DNA of 37,067 nucleotides from CAYYNP01 sp964472545 (GCA_964472545.1 CAYYNP010000063.1:1-37067), one strand, 5' to 3'; counted from the first letter of the stretch, positions 7,074 through 15,776 are shown. Notes: generated by a model from the sequence alone, not told the origin. Program-made: numbers and translations.

Positions 7074-9539
7074 GTGAAGAAGATAACCAGAAGAGATCTG
7101 TTTCTGGCGGGTACGGCGGGTGCTGCGGTACTCGCCGGCGCGAAGAAGGCCGGCGCTGCGGCGCTTGCCGGCGAACCTCTGGTCGAGGCCGGACGAGACG
7201 TCTCGCCGAGCACGGGCAAAGACCGGCAAGCCATCCCGTCGGCGTGTTGGCAATGCGTCACGCGCGACGCCATTATCGGCTACGTCGAGGACGGGCGGCT
7301 GGTCAAGATCGAGGGCAACCCGAAGCTCCCGCGGACCAACGGGAAACTGTGCTCTCGCGGGCAAGGGGGCATCGGCCAGTCGTACGACCCCGACCGGATA
7401 CTCTACCCCATGAAGCACGTGGGTACCGAACGGGGCGACGGTAAGTGGAAACGCATCTCCTGGGAAGAGGCCCTGGAAGAGTTGACGGCCCGCCTGAAGA
7501 AGTTGCGCGACGACGGCACGCCCGAGAAGTTCATGTTCCACTACGGACGGATGAAGGCCTCGGCCAGCAAAATCATCAAGTCCTATTTCCTGCCGGCCTA
7601 CGGCACGAAGACGATCGGCAACCACACGTCGATCTGCGAGGGCGGAAAGTGGACAGCCCAGGAGTTGACGTGGGGGAAGCACTACGACGTCAACGACGTC
7701 ACCAACACGAATTTCATCCTGAATTTCGGCTGCAACGCCCTGGCCACTCATACGAACCATATTCCGCTGGCCCAGCGCATCTCGGAGGCTACGGCCGGTC
7801 GCGACGTGGGGATGGTCACTTTCGACGTACGACTCTCGGAAACGGCGGCCAAGAGCCGCGAGTGGATTCCAATCAAACCGGGCACGGATCTGGCGGTCGT
7901 GCTGGCGATGTGCAACGTGTTGGTCTCCCAGGACAAAGTGGATACCGACTTCATCAATACCTGGACCAACGTCCGCGTTCCGGCGTTGAAGAAGCACCTC
8001 GCCGGTTACACGGCGGAATGGGCTGCACGGGTATCGGGCGTGCCCGCCGATAAGATCACGGCACTGGCCAACGAGTACTTCGACAACCGTCCGAGCACGG
8101 TCCTTTCCTATCGTGGTGCGGTGGCGCACTACAACGGCGTGCAGTGCGAGCGGGCGGTGATGATGCTGGAGTCGATTGCCGGCAACATCGACGTCAAAGG
8201 CGGCCGCTGTAAGGCCGTGGGAGCGAAGTGGAAGAGTTCCTTCCCCACGCCGAGCGGTTCGGCCGGGAAGGTCAAGGTCATCGACGGCGACGGCTCGGTG
8301 GCCTACCCCTCGCATCACATCAGCCACCAGGTTCTCGAGCAGATCAAGGACGGCAGCCACGGCAGCATTGATACCTACATGATGTACTGCTACAACCCGG
8401 CCTACGTGAACGGGGATTGTCAGCAGAACATCGATATTCTCAAGGACAAGTCGCTGATTCCATATCTGGTGGCCGTGGACGTATCATATAGCGAGTCCAC
8501 GGCGCTGGCCGATTTGATCCTACCCGACGCGCCTTACACCGAGCGGTGGGACTGGGAGGACCATGCCTCAATGGATCAGATTCCCGAGTTCTACATTCGC
8601 CAGCCGCTGATCGAGCCGCTGGGCGAGTGCCGGGACTTCAAGGACGTTTGCTGCGACTTGGCTAAGCGGCTGGGATTCGACCTCGGCTTTACTTCTGCCG
8701 AGGAATTCGTCAAAGACGCTTGCGAGAACACGCCTGGCGTCAAGGAGGCGGGAGGCTTCGAATACATGAAGCAACACGGCGCGTGGGTCGACCCCGACGC
8801 CACTCCCAAGTACAAGTCCTACGCCAAGGAGTTGTCGAAAGCGGACCTCGAAGGAGCCATCGCCGACAAAGCAACCGGCGTCTACTGGACGGGTGAGGAA
8901 GGCCAGGACTACACGACGACCAAAGACGCCTACAAAAAGTACGTCGGCCAGGTGGCCTACGACGGAAAGGTATACGTCGGCTTCAAGCCGGACAAGCTCA
9001 ACAAGTCTGGCCTGCTCGAGATCTACTCGAAGCTCTTGAAGGCCAAAGGGCTGCCGGGAATGCCCTCCTGGATGGCCATCCCGGAGCACCAGGATCTGGG
9101 AGAGAACGAGTTGGTGCTGACCACCTACAAGGCGCCCACCCAGACGCACTCGCGGACGCAGAACTGCAAGTACCTGACGGAACTCTTCCATCGCAACGTC
9201 GCCCTGATCAACCCGGCCTCCGCCGGGAAGCTGGGCGTCGAGGATGAAGACGAGATCAAGATCAAGAGCGATCTGGGCGAGATCACGATCGAGGCCAAGG
9301 TCACCGAGGGCATCGTGCCCGGCGTGGTCGCGGTCTCCATGCACTGCGGACACTGGGCCTACGGCCGTTACGCGTCCGGAGAGAAGGCACCGCTGGCCTC
9401 GGACGACGATCCCGATCTGGATCTGATCTGGTGGCGGGACCACGGTGCCCATCCCAACTGGCTGATCCCCAACGCGGCCGATCCGATCGGCGGCCAACTG
9501 CGTTTCATGGACACGGTCGTGACCGTTGAATTGGCCTGA
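7074..9539 (+). CDS. Molybdopterin (Mo-bisPGD) oxidoreductase catalytic subunit, PsrA/PhsA/TtrA/ArrA-like
   Basis: 821 residues from GTG 7074, preceded by ATAGGAGAC. Tat signal at the N-terminus (KKITRRDLFLAGTAG). The N-terminal Fe-S motif reads C58-x2-C61-x3-D65-x27-C93: the spacing is exactly that of the family (C-x2-C-x3-C-x27-C), but the third cysteine is Asp. Cys188 in GNHTSICEGGK lies where periplasmic polysulfide/arsenate/tetrathionate-type enzymes carry the Mo-ligating Cys. The C-terminal molybdopterin dinucleotide-binding domain is present (THSRTQNCKYLTEL, NPASAGKLGVEDEDEIKI). The protein should be a periplasmic reductase or oxidase of the complex iron-sulfur molybdoenzyme family. 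Sequence alone does not reveal the substrate; sulfur compounds and oxyanions are candidates because of the family and the upstream sensor. The stop overlaps the chaperone gene as TGATG. Confidence 0.9.
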   Translation: MKKITRRDLFLAGTAGAAVLAGAKKAGAAALAGEPLVEAGRDVSPSTGKDRQAIPSACWQCVTRDAIIGYVEDGRLVKIEGNPKLPRTNGKLCSRGQGGIGQSYDPDRILYPMKHVGTERGDGKWKRISWEEALEELTARLKKLRDDGTPEKFMFHYGRMKASASKIIKSYFLPAYGTKTIGNHTSICEGGKWTAQELTWGKHYDVNDVTNTNFILNFGCNALATHTNHIPLAQRISEATAGRDVGMVTFDVRLSETAAKSREWIPIKPGTDLAVVLAMCNVLVSQDKVDTDFINTWTNVRVPALKKHLAGYTAEWAARVSGVPADKITALANEYFDNRPSTVLSYRGAVAHYNGVQCERAVMMLESIAGNIDVKGGRCKAVGAKWKSSFPTPSGSAGKVKVIDGDGSVAYPSHHISHQVLEQIKDGSHGSIDTYMMYCYNPAYVNGDCQQNIDILKDKSLIPYLVAVDVSYSESTALADLILPDAPYTERWDWEDHASMDQIPEFYIRQPLIEPLGECRDFKDVCCDLAKRLGFDLGFTSAEEFVKDACENTPGVKEAGGFEYMKQHGAWVDPDATPKYKSYAKELSKADLEGAIADKATGVYWTGEEGQDYTTTKDAYKKYVGQVAYDGKVYVGFKPDKLNKSGLLEIYSKLLKAKGLPGMPSWMAIPEHQDLGENELVLTTYKAPTQTHSRTQNCKYLTELFHRNVALINPASAGKLGVEDEDEIKIKSDLGEITIEAKVTEGIVPGVVAVSMHCGHWAYGRYASGEKAPLASDDDPDLDLIWWRDHGAHPNWLIPNAADPIGGQLRFMDTVVTVELA

Positions 9540-10303
9540 TGGGTGACGTCATGAGTTCCAAGAACGACTCGATTTGCCTTGCCGAGCAGACGGCGGCGCG
9601 CGCTTTGACCGCGCGCCGCCGAGCCGACACGTACGGCTTGTTGGCCGGAGTGTTCGCCGCCGAACCGACCGCGGAGATGCTCGGCCGATTCCGCCAGGCG
9701 GACGCGGTAGAGGCCTTTGCGGCGTTGGATGCCAACTTCGCCGAAGAACTCGACCGAATGGAGGCCGACTTGGGAAAGCCGGCACTGCTCGACGAGTTTC
9801 GATGCGAGTATGCGCGCGTCTTCATCGGGCCGGGCAATCACGTGGGGCCTTATGAATCGCTCCACCGCGACGATCATCCGGCCCAACACTGGGGGCCCTC
9901 GACTGCCAAAGTCAAGCGTTTTATCGAGCACCACGGACTTCGCTACGACGAGACGTTTCAGGGAATGCCCGATCACGTCTCGGTCGAGTTTCAGTTTGTC
10001 TCGATGCTTGCGGACGCCGAGGCGGGCGCGATCGAGCAGGGGGAAGACGAAAAGGCCGGCCAGGCCCGGGAAATCCGGCAGACCTTTCACCGAGAGCACA
10101 TCATCCGTTGGGTCCCGACGTTCTGCGACAAGGTGATCCAGCGGGCGGACCTCGACTTCTACCGAAGTTTCGCCCGCTACGCCAAAGCCGTCGTAGAGGC
10201 CGACGCCGAGATCGACGCCGAGATCGACGCCGAGATCGACGCCGAGATCGACGCCGACGCCGAGGCCGACGCCGAACAGCCTCCAATCCCGGGAGAGTCG
10301 TGA
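9539..10303 (+). CDS. TorD/DmsD-family molybdoenzyme chaperone
   Basis: 254 residues. It begins at the ATG of a TGATG overlap with the catalytic-subunit stop; ATG 9551 is an alternative. The protein is helical and shows the TorD hallmarks: EYARVFIGPGNHVGPYESLH in the middle and FHREHIIRWVPTFCDKVI followed by LDFYRSFARYAKAVV near the end. TorD-like proteins bind the Tat leader of a molybdoenzyme and hold it for cofactor loading, so the direct neighbour is the natural client. The C-terminus carries an unusual acidic tail of AEID repeats, produced by four perfect 12-bp copies at 10208-10255. The repeats add about 25 residues not needed for the fold. Cytoplasmic. Confidence 0.88.
   Translation: MGDVMSSKNDSICLAEQTAARALTARRRADTYGLLAGVFAAEPTAEMLGRFRQADAVEAFAALDANFAEELDRMEADLGKPALLDEFRCEYARVFIGPGNHVGPYESLHRDDHPAQHWGPSTAKVKRFIEHHGLRYDETFQGMPDHVSVEFQFVSMLADAEAGAIEQGEDEKAGQAREIRQTFHREHIIRWVPTFCDKVIQRADLDFYRSFARYAKAVVEADAEIDAEIDAEIDAEIDADAEADAEQPPIPGES
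10208..10255 (+). repeat. In-frame 12-bp tandem repeat, four perfect copies
   Basis: GAGATCGACGCC is repeated four times without a mismatch near the 3' end of the chaperone gene, followed by degenerate copies to about 10274. It encodes a repeating acidic tetrapeptide. The length being a multiple of three keeps copy-number changes in frame. Confidence 0.95.
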
Positions 10304-10818
10304 AGAACTACCAACATATCATCCGTCTCGTCATCATCCTGGCGGTCGGCCTAGCTGCACTGCTTATGGTGCGGGCCGCGTTGATCCCCGCGACGTTTGG
10401 GCAGTACGGGGCCTACGTCGGTGCAAGCGTGGAGGTGATCCGTGGCAGGCCCGTCCAGTACGTCGGCGCCGAGCGCTGCAAGGATTGCCACAAGAAGGAG
10501 TACGATAAGTGGTCGAGGAAGGAGCACATGACGGTAAGTTGTGAGGTCTGCCACGGCCCCGGTGCGGCGCACTCGGTGGAAGAGGTGGAGCCGAGACCGC
10601 TTCCGGTGCGGAGCAAATCGAGCGGCAAGATGGCCGAGCAGGCCCACGACTTGTGCATGTCCTGCCACGCCAAGGCGCCGGGCCGCTCGGAGGAGTTCTC
10701 TCAGATTGAGCCGAAGACCCATTTGGCCGAGTTCAAGATCACGGAGCAGTCCGCAGACTTCGAGGAGTCGATGCAATGCCTAACCTGCCATCCGGGCCAC
10801 GACCCGATCAAGAAGTGA
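10300..10818 (+). CDS. Membrane-anchored tetraheme cytochrome c
   Basis: 172 residues from a GTG at 10300 overlapping the chaperone stop (GTGA), with GGGAG upstream. A single N-terminal membrane anchor (about 7-28) is followed by a periplasmic domain with four CxxCH heme sites at 60-64 (CKDCH), 81-85 (CEVCH), 119-123 (CMSCH) and 160-164 (CLTCH). Spacing and flanking residues (HGPGAAHSVEEVEPRP, PGRSEEFSQIE) match the C-terminal cytochrome domain of the NrfD fusion at 16773-18644, so the two are homologous modules. The likely role is electron transfer between the Fe-S subunits and membrane anchors. It lies between the chaperone and second ferredoxin genes, overlapping the latter by 43 bases. 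Confidence 0.88.
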   Translation: MKNYQHIIRLVIILAVGLAALLMVRAALIPATFGQYGAYVGASVEVIRGRPVQYVGAERCKDCHKKEYDKWSRKEHMTVSCEVCHGPGAAHSVEEVEPRPLPVRSKSSGKMAEQAHDLCMSCHAKAPGRSEEFSQIEPKTHLAEFKITEQSADFEESMQCLTCHPGHDPIKK

Positions 10819-11696
10819 AGGCCGACGCGCCCTGGGGCGAGGTGCCGATCGACCGCGGCCGGCGGGCCTTTCTTCGCAACGTTACCCAGTACGCCGCCGG
10901 GGCGGGGCTGCTCGTATTCGGCGTGCGGGCACTCACCCGGGATACGCTGGGGGCCTCAAATGCGCCGAACGACAAGACGCCGGACGAGAAGGCGCCTGAC
11001 GAGAAGGCCCCGGAGGGTTTCGGCAAGGACTACGATTGGAACGAGCACTTCTGGGCGATGGTCGTCAACGTCGAGAAGTGCATCGGCTGCTACTCCTGCA
11101 TGCGCGCGTGCAGCACGGAGAACGACGTCGGCGACCGGGGTATGCGGACGTGGGTCGAGCGTTACACGATCACTCAGGACAACAGCGTCGAGATCGACGT
11201 CATAAAGCAGCCTTACGTCCACGACGCGGAGAGTTTCCTCGGAGCCCCCCACTACCTGCCGCTGGATCCGGAGACGGAGGCGCGCGAGCAGTTCTTCGTA
11301 CCGAAACTCTGCAACCAGTGTGCCGTCCCGCCCTGCACTCAAGTGTGTCCGGTGGGGTCGACGTACCAGACGAAGGACGGGGTGGTGGTGATCGACCACG
11401 ATAGCTGCGTGGGGTGTGCCTATTGTATCCAGGCCTGCCCGTACGGTGCGCGATTCTGGGACGTGAAGTTCCTCTGCGCGAACAAGTGCGATTTCTGCTA
11501 TCACCGCATTACCAGGGGCCTTCAGCCGGCTTGCGTGCTCGGCTGCCCCACCGGCACTCGAGTGTTTGGCGATCTGGAGGATCCCGATAGCCCGGTACAC
11601 GAGGCGCTCAACGTAGAGAAGGCAACGATGCTGAAGCGACACCTTGGCACGGAGCCGAAAGTCTACTACACCGACTTGCACAAAGAGATCGTCTAG
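10776..11696 (+). CDS. Tat-exported ferredoxin-like subunit, second copy (four [4Fe-4S])
   Basis: 306 residues if started at ATG 10776, which has GAGGAG eight bases upstream. A GTG at 10815 that overlaps the cytochrome stop is an equally plausible start and would shorten it by 13 residues. Twin arginines at 29-30 (DRGRRAFLRNVTQYAAG) mark Tat export. A hydrophilic linker with DEKAP repeats (15-bp tandem copies at 10983-11012) leads to the ferredoxin part. Cluster cysteines: 102-105-108-112, 179-182-187-191, 211-214-217-221 and 238-241-253-257. This is the DmsB/PsrB/TtrB pattern. It is followed after three bases by an NrfD anchor, so this pair probably forms a B-C module. Confidence 0.9.
   Translation: MPNLPSGPRPDQEVKADAPWGEVPIDRGRRAFLRNVTQYAAGAGLLVFGVRALTRDTLGASNAPNDKTPDEKAPDEKAPEGFGKDYDWNEHFWAMVVNVEKCIGCYSCMRACSTENDVGDRGMRTWVERYTITQDNSVEIDVIKQPYVHDAESFLGAPHYLPLDPETEAREQFFVPKLCNQCAVPPCTQVCPVGSTYQTKDGVVVIDHDSCVGCAYCIQACPYGARFWDVKFLCANKCDFCYHRITRGLQPACVLGCPTGTRVFGDLEDPDSPVHEALNVEKATMLKRHLGTEPKVYYTDLHKEIV
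10983..11012 (+). repeat. In-frame 15-bp tandem repeat, two copies
   Basis: GACGAGAAGGCGCCT and GACGAGAAGGCCCCG follow each other and encode DEKAP twice. A diverged 12-bp relative (DKTP) precedes them at 10971-10982. They lie in the linker between the Tat signal and first Fe-S cluster of the second ferredoxin subunit. Confidence 0.85.
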
Positions 11697-11699
11697 ACG

Positions 11700-12974
11700 A
11701 TGGATCCCGCGAACCATTACGCCGGATACGTCTATCCGAACGAGTCCGTCGAGTGGGGCCTGTTGATCGTGATGTATCCCTATATCACGGGAATCGTTGC
11801 GGGGGCGTTCATCGTCTCGTCCATGTACCACGTGTTCAAGAACGAGGCGCTCGCGCCGGTGGGGAAGCTCTCTCTGTTGGCCTCCTTGTCGTTCCTTTGC
11901 TTCGCCACCACTCCGCTGCTGTTGCACCTCGGGCACGCCGAGCGGGCGTTTTTCATCATGATTCGCCCCAATTTGCTCTCGGCCATGTCGGGGTTCGGGT
12001 TTATCTACAGCTTCTACATGGCGCTGGTGTTGCTGGAAATCTGGTTCATCTATCGGCCGGTAATCGTGGACTTGTCGTGGAACGCTTCCACGCCGGCCCG
12101 CCGGCTCTTCTATTCGGTAATCGCGTTGGGTGTTCGCGAAATACCCGAAGCGGCCCGCAGCATCGACAACAAGGTCATTACCTTGCTTGCCGGGCTCGGC
12201 ATTCCGGCGGCCTGCATCCTGCACGGCTACGTGGGTTTTATCTTCGGAGCCATCAAGGCCAACGCCGTATGGTCTTCGGCGTTGACGCCGGTGATTTTCC
12301 TGATGTCTGCCGTGATCTCGGGCATCGCCGCGCTGATCCTGATCTACTTCGTGGTGGCCCTGCTTCGTCGAGAGCCGACCGATCCGGCGTGTGTGAAGAC
12401 GCTGGTGCGTTATCTCTGGGGATTCCTCATCATCGCGGTGTCGCTGGAACTTCTCGAGTCGGGGGCGCGCTTGTACGAACATAGTGAAGAGTTCCCCATG
12501 CTCCGGCAATTGGCGATGGGTAAACTCCGCTTCACGTTTGTTTGGGGACAGCTTATCATCGGCAGTGGCGTCTCGTTCGTACTGCTGTCGATCGCCGTGC
12601 TATTGCCGGTTGGACGGCGCGTGCAGTACTTGCTGGCCGGCGTTGCGAGCTTGCTTGTACTGTTCCAGGTGTTGTGCATGCGGTGGAATGTGGTGATCGG
12701 CGGGCAGTTGCTGTCCAAGACCGTCAAGGGATTCCACGAGTACCACGTGGAATGGGCCGGTATGGAGGGAGTCCTGGCGGCGATTGGCGTGTTCCTGGCA
12801 CCCTTCGTGCTGCTGTTTGTCCTGATAAAGATACTCCGGCCGTTCGACGAAGAACGGGCCGGGGCCCCGAAGCCTACCGTTCCTAAGAAACAAGGATGGG
12901 GCCAGCCCGCGCCGCCGCCGTCGCCGGGGCGGCCTCGTCCGCCAATTCCGACCACGCCTTCTTTATGGTCCTAA
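11700..12974 (+). CDS. NrfD/PsrC-type integral membrane subunit, copy 1
   Basis: 424 residues from ATG 11700, three bases after the second ferredoxin gene. About nine to ten membrane helices, beginning at WGLLIVMYPYITGIVAGAFIV, with the conserved helix-end motif FCFATTPLLLHLGHAERAF-like at about 63-82. The C-terminal tail is Pro-rich (PPPSPGRPRPPIPTTP). NrfD proteins hold no cofactor themselves. They exchange electrons and protons between quinol and the attached Fe-S subunit. The gene is closely related to that at 13874-15085 at protein and DNA level, with near-identical stretches such as that around 12290-12350 versus 14448-14510, so the pair arose by duplication. The long tail is not shared by copy 2. 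Confidence 0.9.
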   Translation: MDPANHYAGYVYPNESVEWGLLIVMYPYITGIVAGAFIVSSMYHVFKNEALAPVGKLSLLASLSFLCFATTPLLLHLGHAERAFFIMIRPNLLSAMSGFGFIYSFYMALVLLEIWFIYRPVIVDLSWNASTPARRLFYSVIALGVREIPEAARSIDNKVITLLAGLGIPAACILHGYVGFIFGAIKANAVWSSALTPVIFLMSAVISGIAALILIYFVVALLRREPTDPACVKTLVRYLWGFLIIAVSLELLESGARLYEHSEEFPMLRQLAMGKLRFTFVWGQLIIGSGVSFVLLSIAVLLPVGRRVQYLLAGVASLLVLFQVLCMRWNVVIGGQLLSKTVKGFHEYHVEWAGMEGVLAAIGVFLAPFVLLFVLIKILRPFDEERAGAPKPTVPKKQGWGQPAPPPSPGRPRPPIPTTPSLWS

Positions 12975-12992
12975 CCAGTTAGGAAAGACCTG

Positions 12993-13790
12993 ATGGATTA
13001 CTCGATATACTTAATAGTTATCGTGCTGGTGTACCTACTAAGCTGCATCCGCATCCTGTTCGAGTACCAACGAGGCGTGGTATTCCGCCTGGGGCGCATA
13101 CGGCGGAGTCCGAAAGGCCCCGGGTTGATCTTGGTCTTTTGGCCGGTCGACCGCATGGTGCGGGTGGGCCTGCGGATCATAGCCCAGGAGGTCCCCCCGC
13201 AAGACATCATCACCCGCGACAACGTCTCGGTAAGGGTGACCGCGGTAGTGTACTTCCAGGTCATCGATCCCCTGAAGGCCGTCCTGGAGGTGGAGACTTA
13301 CGAGCTTGCAACCGGTCAGCTCTCGCAAACCACGTTGCGCAGCGTCCTCGGCCAGGCCGACATGGACGAGCTGCTGTCAGAGCGTGACAAGATCAACCAT
13401 CGCTTGCAGGAAACGATCGACCAGCACAGCGAGCCGTGGGGCGTCAAGGTTGCCCTGGTGGAACTCAAGCAGGTGGATCTACCCGATCACATGCAGCGTT
13501 CCATGGCCAAGCAAGCCGAGAGCGAGCGGGAGCGGCGCGCCAAGGTGATTCACGCCGAAGGCGAACTTCAGGCGGCATCGCACCTGCGTGACGCCGCGGA
13601 GAAGATCAAGAACCATCCCATGGCCCTGCAGATGCGGTTCCTGCAAACCCTGGTAGAAGTGGGTTCGGAGAATAACACCACGATCGTTTTTCCCGTACCT
13701 ATCGACCTGCTCAGCTCCTTCTGCCAAGACACCGATACATCGAGCGGGACACCCGATCCGCGGGAGTTATCACCCCGGAACAGATCGTGA
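12993..13790 (+). CDS. Slipin (SPFH/band 7 domain membrane protein)
   Basis: 265 residues from ATG 12993, with AGGAAAG upstream. One N-terminal membrane hairpin or anchor (about 4-24) is followed by the SPFH domain, with slipin hallmarks YQRGVVFRLGRI, PQDIITRDNVSVRVTAVVYF, LRSVLGQADMDELLSERDKI and WGVKVALVELKQVDLPDHMQ. A charged helical segment (AKQAESERERRAKVIHAEGE) then drives oligomer formation. Prokaryotic slipins form membrane scaffolds and are often paired with an NfeD protease partner. No NfeD gene is visible here. It lies 18 bases after one NrfD gene and 83 bases before its duplicate, so it may organise the membrane complex. That is inference. Confidence 0.9.
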   Translation: MDYSIYLIVIVLVYLLSCIRILFEYQRGVVFRLGRIRRSPKGPGLILVFWPVDRMVRVGLRIIAQEVPPQDIITRDNVSVRVTAVVYFQVIDPLKAVLEVETYELATGQLSQTTLRSVLGQADMDELLSERDKINHRLQETIDQHSEPWGVKVALVELKQVDLPDHMQRSMAKQAESERERRAKVIHAEGELQAASHLRDAAEKIKNHPMALQMRFLQTLVEVGSENNTTIVFPVPIDLLSSFCQDTDTSSGTPDPRELSPRNRS

Positions 13791-13873
13791 AGAACTTACA
13801 GCGAGTTGTCTGCCTTATCGGCGCCCAGCCGAGAGTACACAGTATCGATTCACACAAGAAGATGGCTTAGACT

Positions 13874-15085
13874 ATGCACTACGGAGGTTACGTTTACCCA
13901 AACGAAGGTGTGGAGTGGGGCCTGATGATTGTGTTGTACCCCTACATCACGGGAATTGTCGCGGGGACCTTCGTCGTCGCGTCTCTGTACCACGGGTACA
14001 AGATCGAGACACTCGCTCCGGTCGGTAGGCTTTCCCTTCTGGTCTCCCTATCATTCCTTTGCTTCGCGACCACTCCGCTGCTGCTCCACCTCGGGCACCC
14101 GGAGTGTGCTTTCTTTATCATGATTCGCCCCAATTTCTTCTCGGCGATGTCGGTGTTCGGGTACATCTACAGCTTCTTTATGGCGTTGTTATTGCTGATG
14201 ATCTGGTTCATTTATCGGCCTGCGATCGTGGACCTGTCACGGAACGCTTCCACTGCAGTCGGTCGGCTCTTCTACTCAGTGATCGCGTTGGGTGTTCGCG
14301 AAATACCCGAGCCAGCCCGCCGCATCGACCAGAGGATCACCGCCTCGCTTGCCGGCGTCGGCATTCCGGCGGCCTGCATACTGACCGGTTACGTGGGGTT
14401 CATCTTCGGAGCGATCAAGGCCAACCCGGTTTGGTCTTCGGCGCTGACGCCGGTGATTTTCTTGATGTCTGCCGTGATCTCGGGCATCGCGGCGCTGATC
14501 CTGATCTATTTCGTGGTGGCCCGGCTTCGCCGCGAGCCGGCCGATCCGGTGTGCGTGAAGACGCTGACTGGTTATCTCTGGCGATTCCTCATGATCGGAG
14601 TGTCGCTGGAGCTTCTCGAGTCGGCCACACGCTGGTATGAACATAGCGAAGAGTTTCCCATGCTCCAGCAACTGGGGTTGGGGGAACTCCAACTCACGTT
14701 TGTTTGGGGACAGCTTATTATCGGCGGTGGGGTCTCGCTCGTACTGCTCGCCATTGCCGTGCGGCTGCCCGTGGGACGCCGCGTGCGCCACTTTCTGGCC
14801 GGCTTTGCGAGCTTGCTCGTCCTCTTGCAGGTCATGTGCATGCGGTGGAACGTGGTGATCGGCGGGCAATTGCTGTCCAAGTCCGGCAAGGGGTTCCATC
14901 AGTATCACGTCGAGTGGGCCGGCACGGAGGGAGTCCTGGCGGCGATTGGGACGTTCGTGGCGCCCTTCGTTCTGCTGTACGTCCTTTACCGGATCCTGCC
15001 GCCCTACAAAGAATTGGCGGACAGTGCGAAATCTGACGAAGGCGGCTCGACCGAAGACGGTCTGGTGGAAGCGGGTCGGCACTAG
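13874..15085 (+). CDS. NrfD/PsrC-type integral membrane subunit, copy 2
   Basis: 403 residues from ATG 13874; only a weak AAGAAG precedes it. It has the same helix pattern as copy 1 at 11700-12974, and most residues are identical through the core (for example YPYITGIVAG, FIMIRPN, ALGVREIPE and SALTPVIFLMSAVISGIAAL). It lacks the Pro-rich tail and ends in a short charged segment. It precedes a tetraheme cytochrome and a third ferredoxin subunit. It could be the quinone-interacting anchor of a second module, or an alternative anchor for the same catalytic subunit. Neither copy shows damage, so both are likely functional. Confidence 0.9.
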   Translation: MHYGGYVYPNEGVEWGLMIVLYPYITGIVAGTFVVASLYHGYKIETLAPVGRLSLLVSLSFLCFATTPLLLHLGHPECAFFIMIRPNFFSAMSVFGYIYSFFMALLLLMIWFIYRPAIVDLSRNASTAVGRLFYSVIALGVREIPEPARRIDQRITASLAGVGIPAACILTGYVGFIFGAIKANPVWSSALTPVIFLMSAVISGIAALILIYFVVARLRREPADPVCVKTLTGYLWRFLMIGVSLELLESATRWYEHSEEFPMLQQLGLGELQLTFVWGQLIIGGGVSLVLLAIAVRLPVGRRVRHFLAGFASLLVLLQVMCMRWNVVIGGQLLSKSGKGFHQYHVEWAGTEGVLAAIGTFVAPFVLLYVLYRILPPYKELADSAKSDEGGSTEDGLVEAGRH

Positions 15086-15101
15086 CTGGAGGTGCGGGAT
15101 C

Positions 15102-15776
15102 GTGAGTGTATTGCGGGTCCTCTGCTGGCTGACGATCATCACTCTGAGTGTGGCTGGCTTGGGTTGGGCGGTTCAGCAGACTCACGTACCGGGCGCAACG
15201 GCGTCGGCCGTGGATGCGGCGCCTTCTCAGAGCGGGGAGGACACAACTTCGCCCGACAGCAGCAATCTGGATAGCGGCAACTTCGGCCGCCGCGTGTTGG
15301 AACTCACCCGGGGCCTGGGCGGGTTTCGGATGCCCTGCGTGGAGTGCCATCGGCATTTGGGTCCTGCGCCAAAGGACCCGTCCCTACAGGGCCCGGGGCC
15401 ACACAAGTACGTCGTTCTCAACCACGGAGAGAACAACCGCTGCTTCAATTGCCACCACCCAAGCCCCGACCAATACGGATCCTTCACTGCGCACGACGGT
15501 TCGGTGATCCCCGTCGCGACCGTGGAAGAACTCTGCGGCAAGTGTCATGGTCCGCATTACCGCGCTTGGAAGCGCGGGGCGCACGGCCAGCGGTCCGGAC
15601 ACTGGGATCCCGCCTTGGGGTGGCAGTCGACGGCACACTGCAACGAGTGCCACGATCCCCACCAACCGTATTTCAAATCGCCTCCAACGTTGTCCGGCCC
15701 GCGGACACTTCGAGGAGAATTGTCGTCGGATCAGTCCCGCCGAACCGAGTCGCCCCATGGAACACCGGCAGAATAG
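15102..15776 (+). CDS. Exported tetraheme cytochrome c, distinct type
   Basis: 224 residues from GTG 15102 with GGAGG about nine bases upstream. An N-terminal signal or anchor (about 4-25) and a Ser/Asp-rich linker precede four CxxCH sites at 79-83 (CVECH), 114-118 (CFNCH), 145-149 (CGKCH) and 180-184 (CNECH), with additional His residues (HHP, HYRAWKRGAHG, HDPH) that could be distal ligands. The spacing differs from the other tetraheme modules in this operon. The motif LCGKCHGPHYRAWKRGAHG resembles small multiheme cytochromes found next to HmcB/NrfD-type genes. It overlaps the third ferredoxin gene by 20 bases and probably carries electrons to or from it. Confidence 0.87.
   Translation: MSVLRVLCWLTIITLSVAGLGWAVQQTHVPGATASAVDAAPSQSGEDTTSPDSSNLDSGNFGRRVLELTRGLGGFRMPCVECHRHLGPAPKDPSLQGPGPHKYVVLNHGENNRCFNCHHPSPDQYGSFTAHDGSVIPVATVEELCGKCHGPHYRAWKRGAHGQRSGHWDPALGWQSTAHCNECHDPHQPYFKSPPTLSGPRTLRGELSSDQSRRTESPHGTPAE

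Noticed and set aside
7074..9539. Naming the catalytic subunit as arsenate, tetrathionate or thiosulfate reductase
   Set aside because: The fold and Mo ligand fit all of these, but the Asp65 substitution and unusual subunit set prevent a specific assignment without phylogeny.
10956..12509. A 517-codon minus-strand frame across the second ferredoxin and first NrfD genes
   Set aside because: Shadow of two clear plus-strand genes; low-complexity Arg/Gln/His composition, no ribosome site and no domain.
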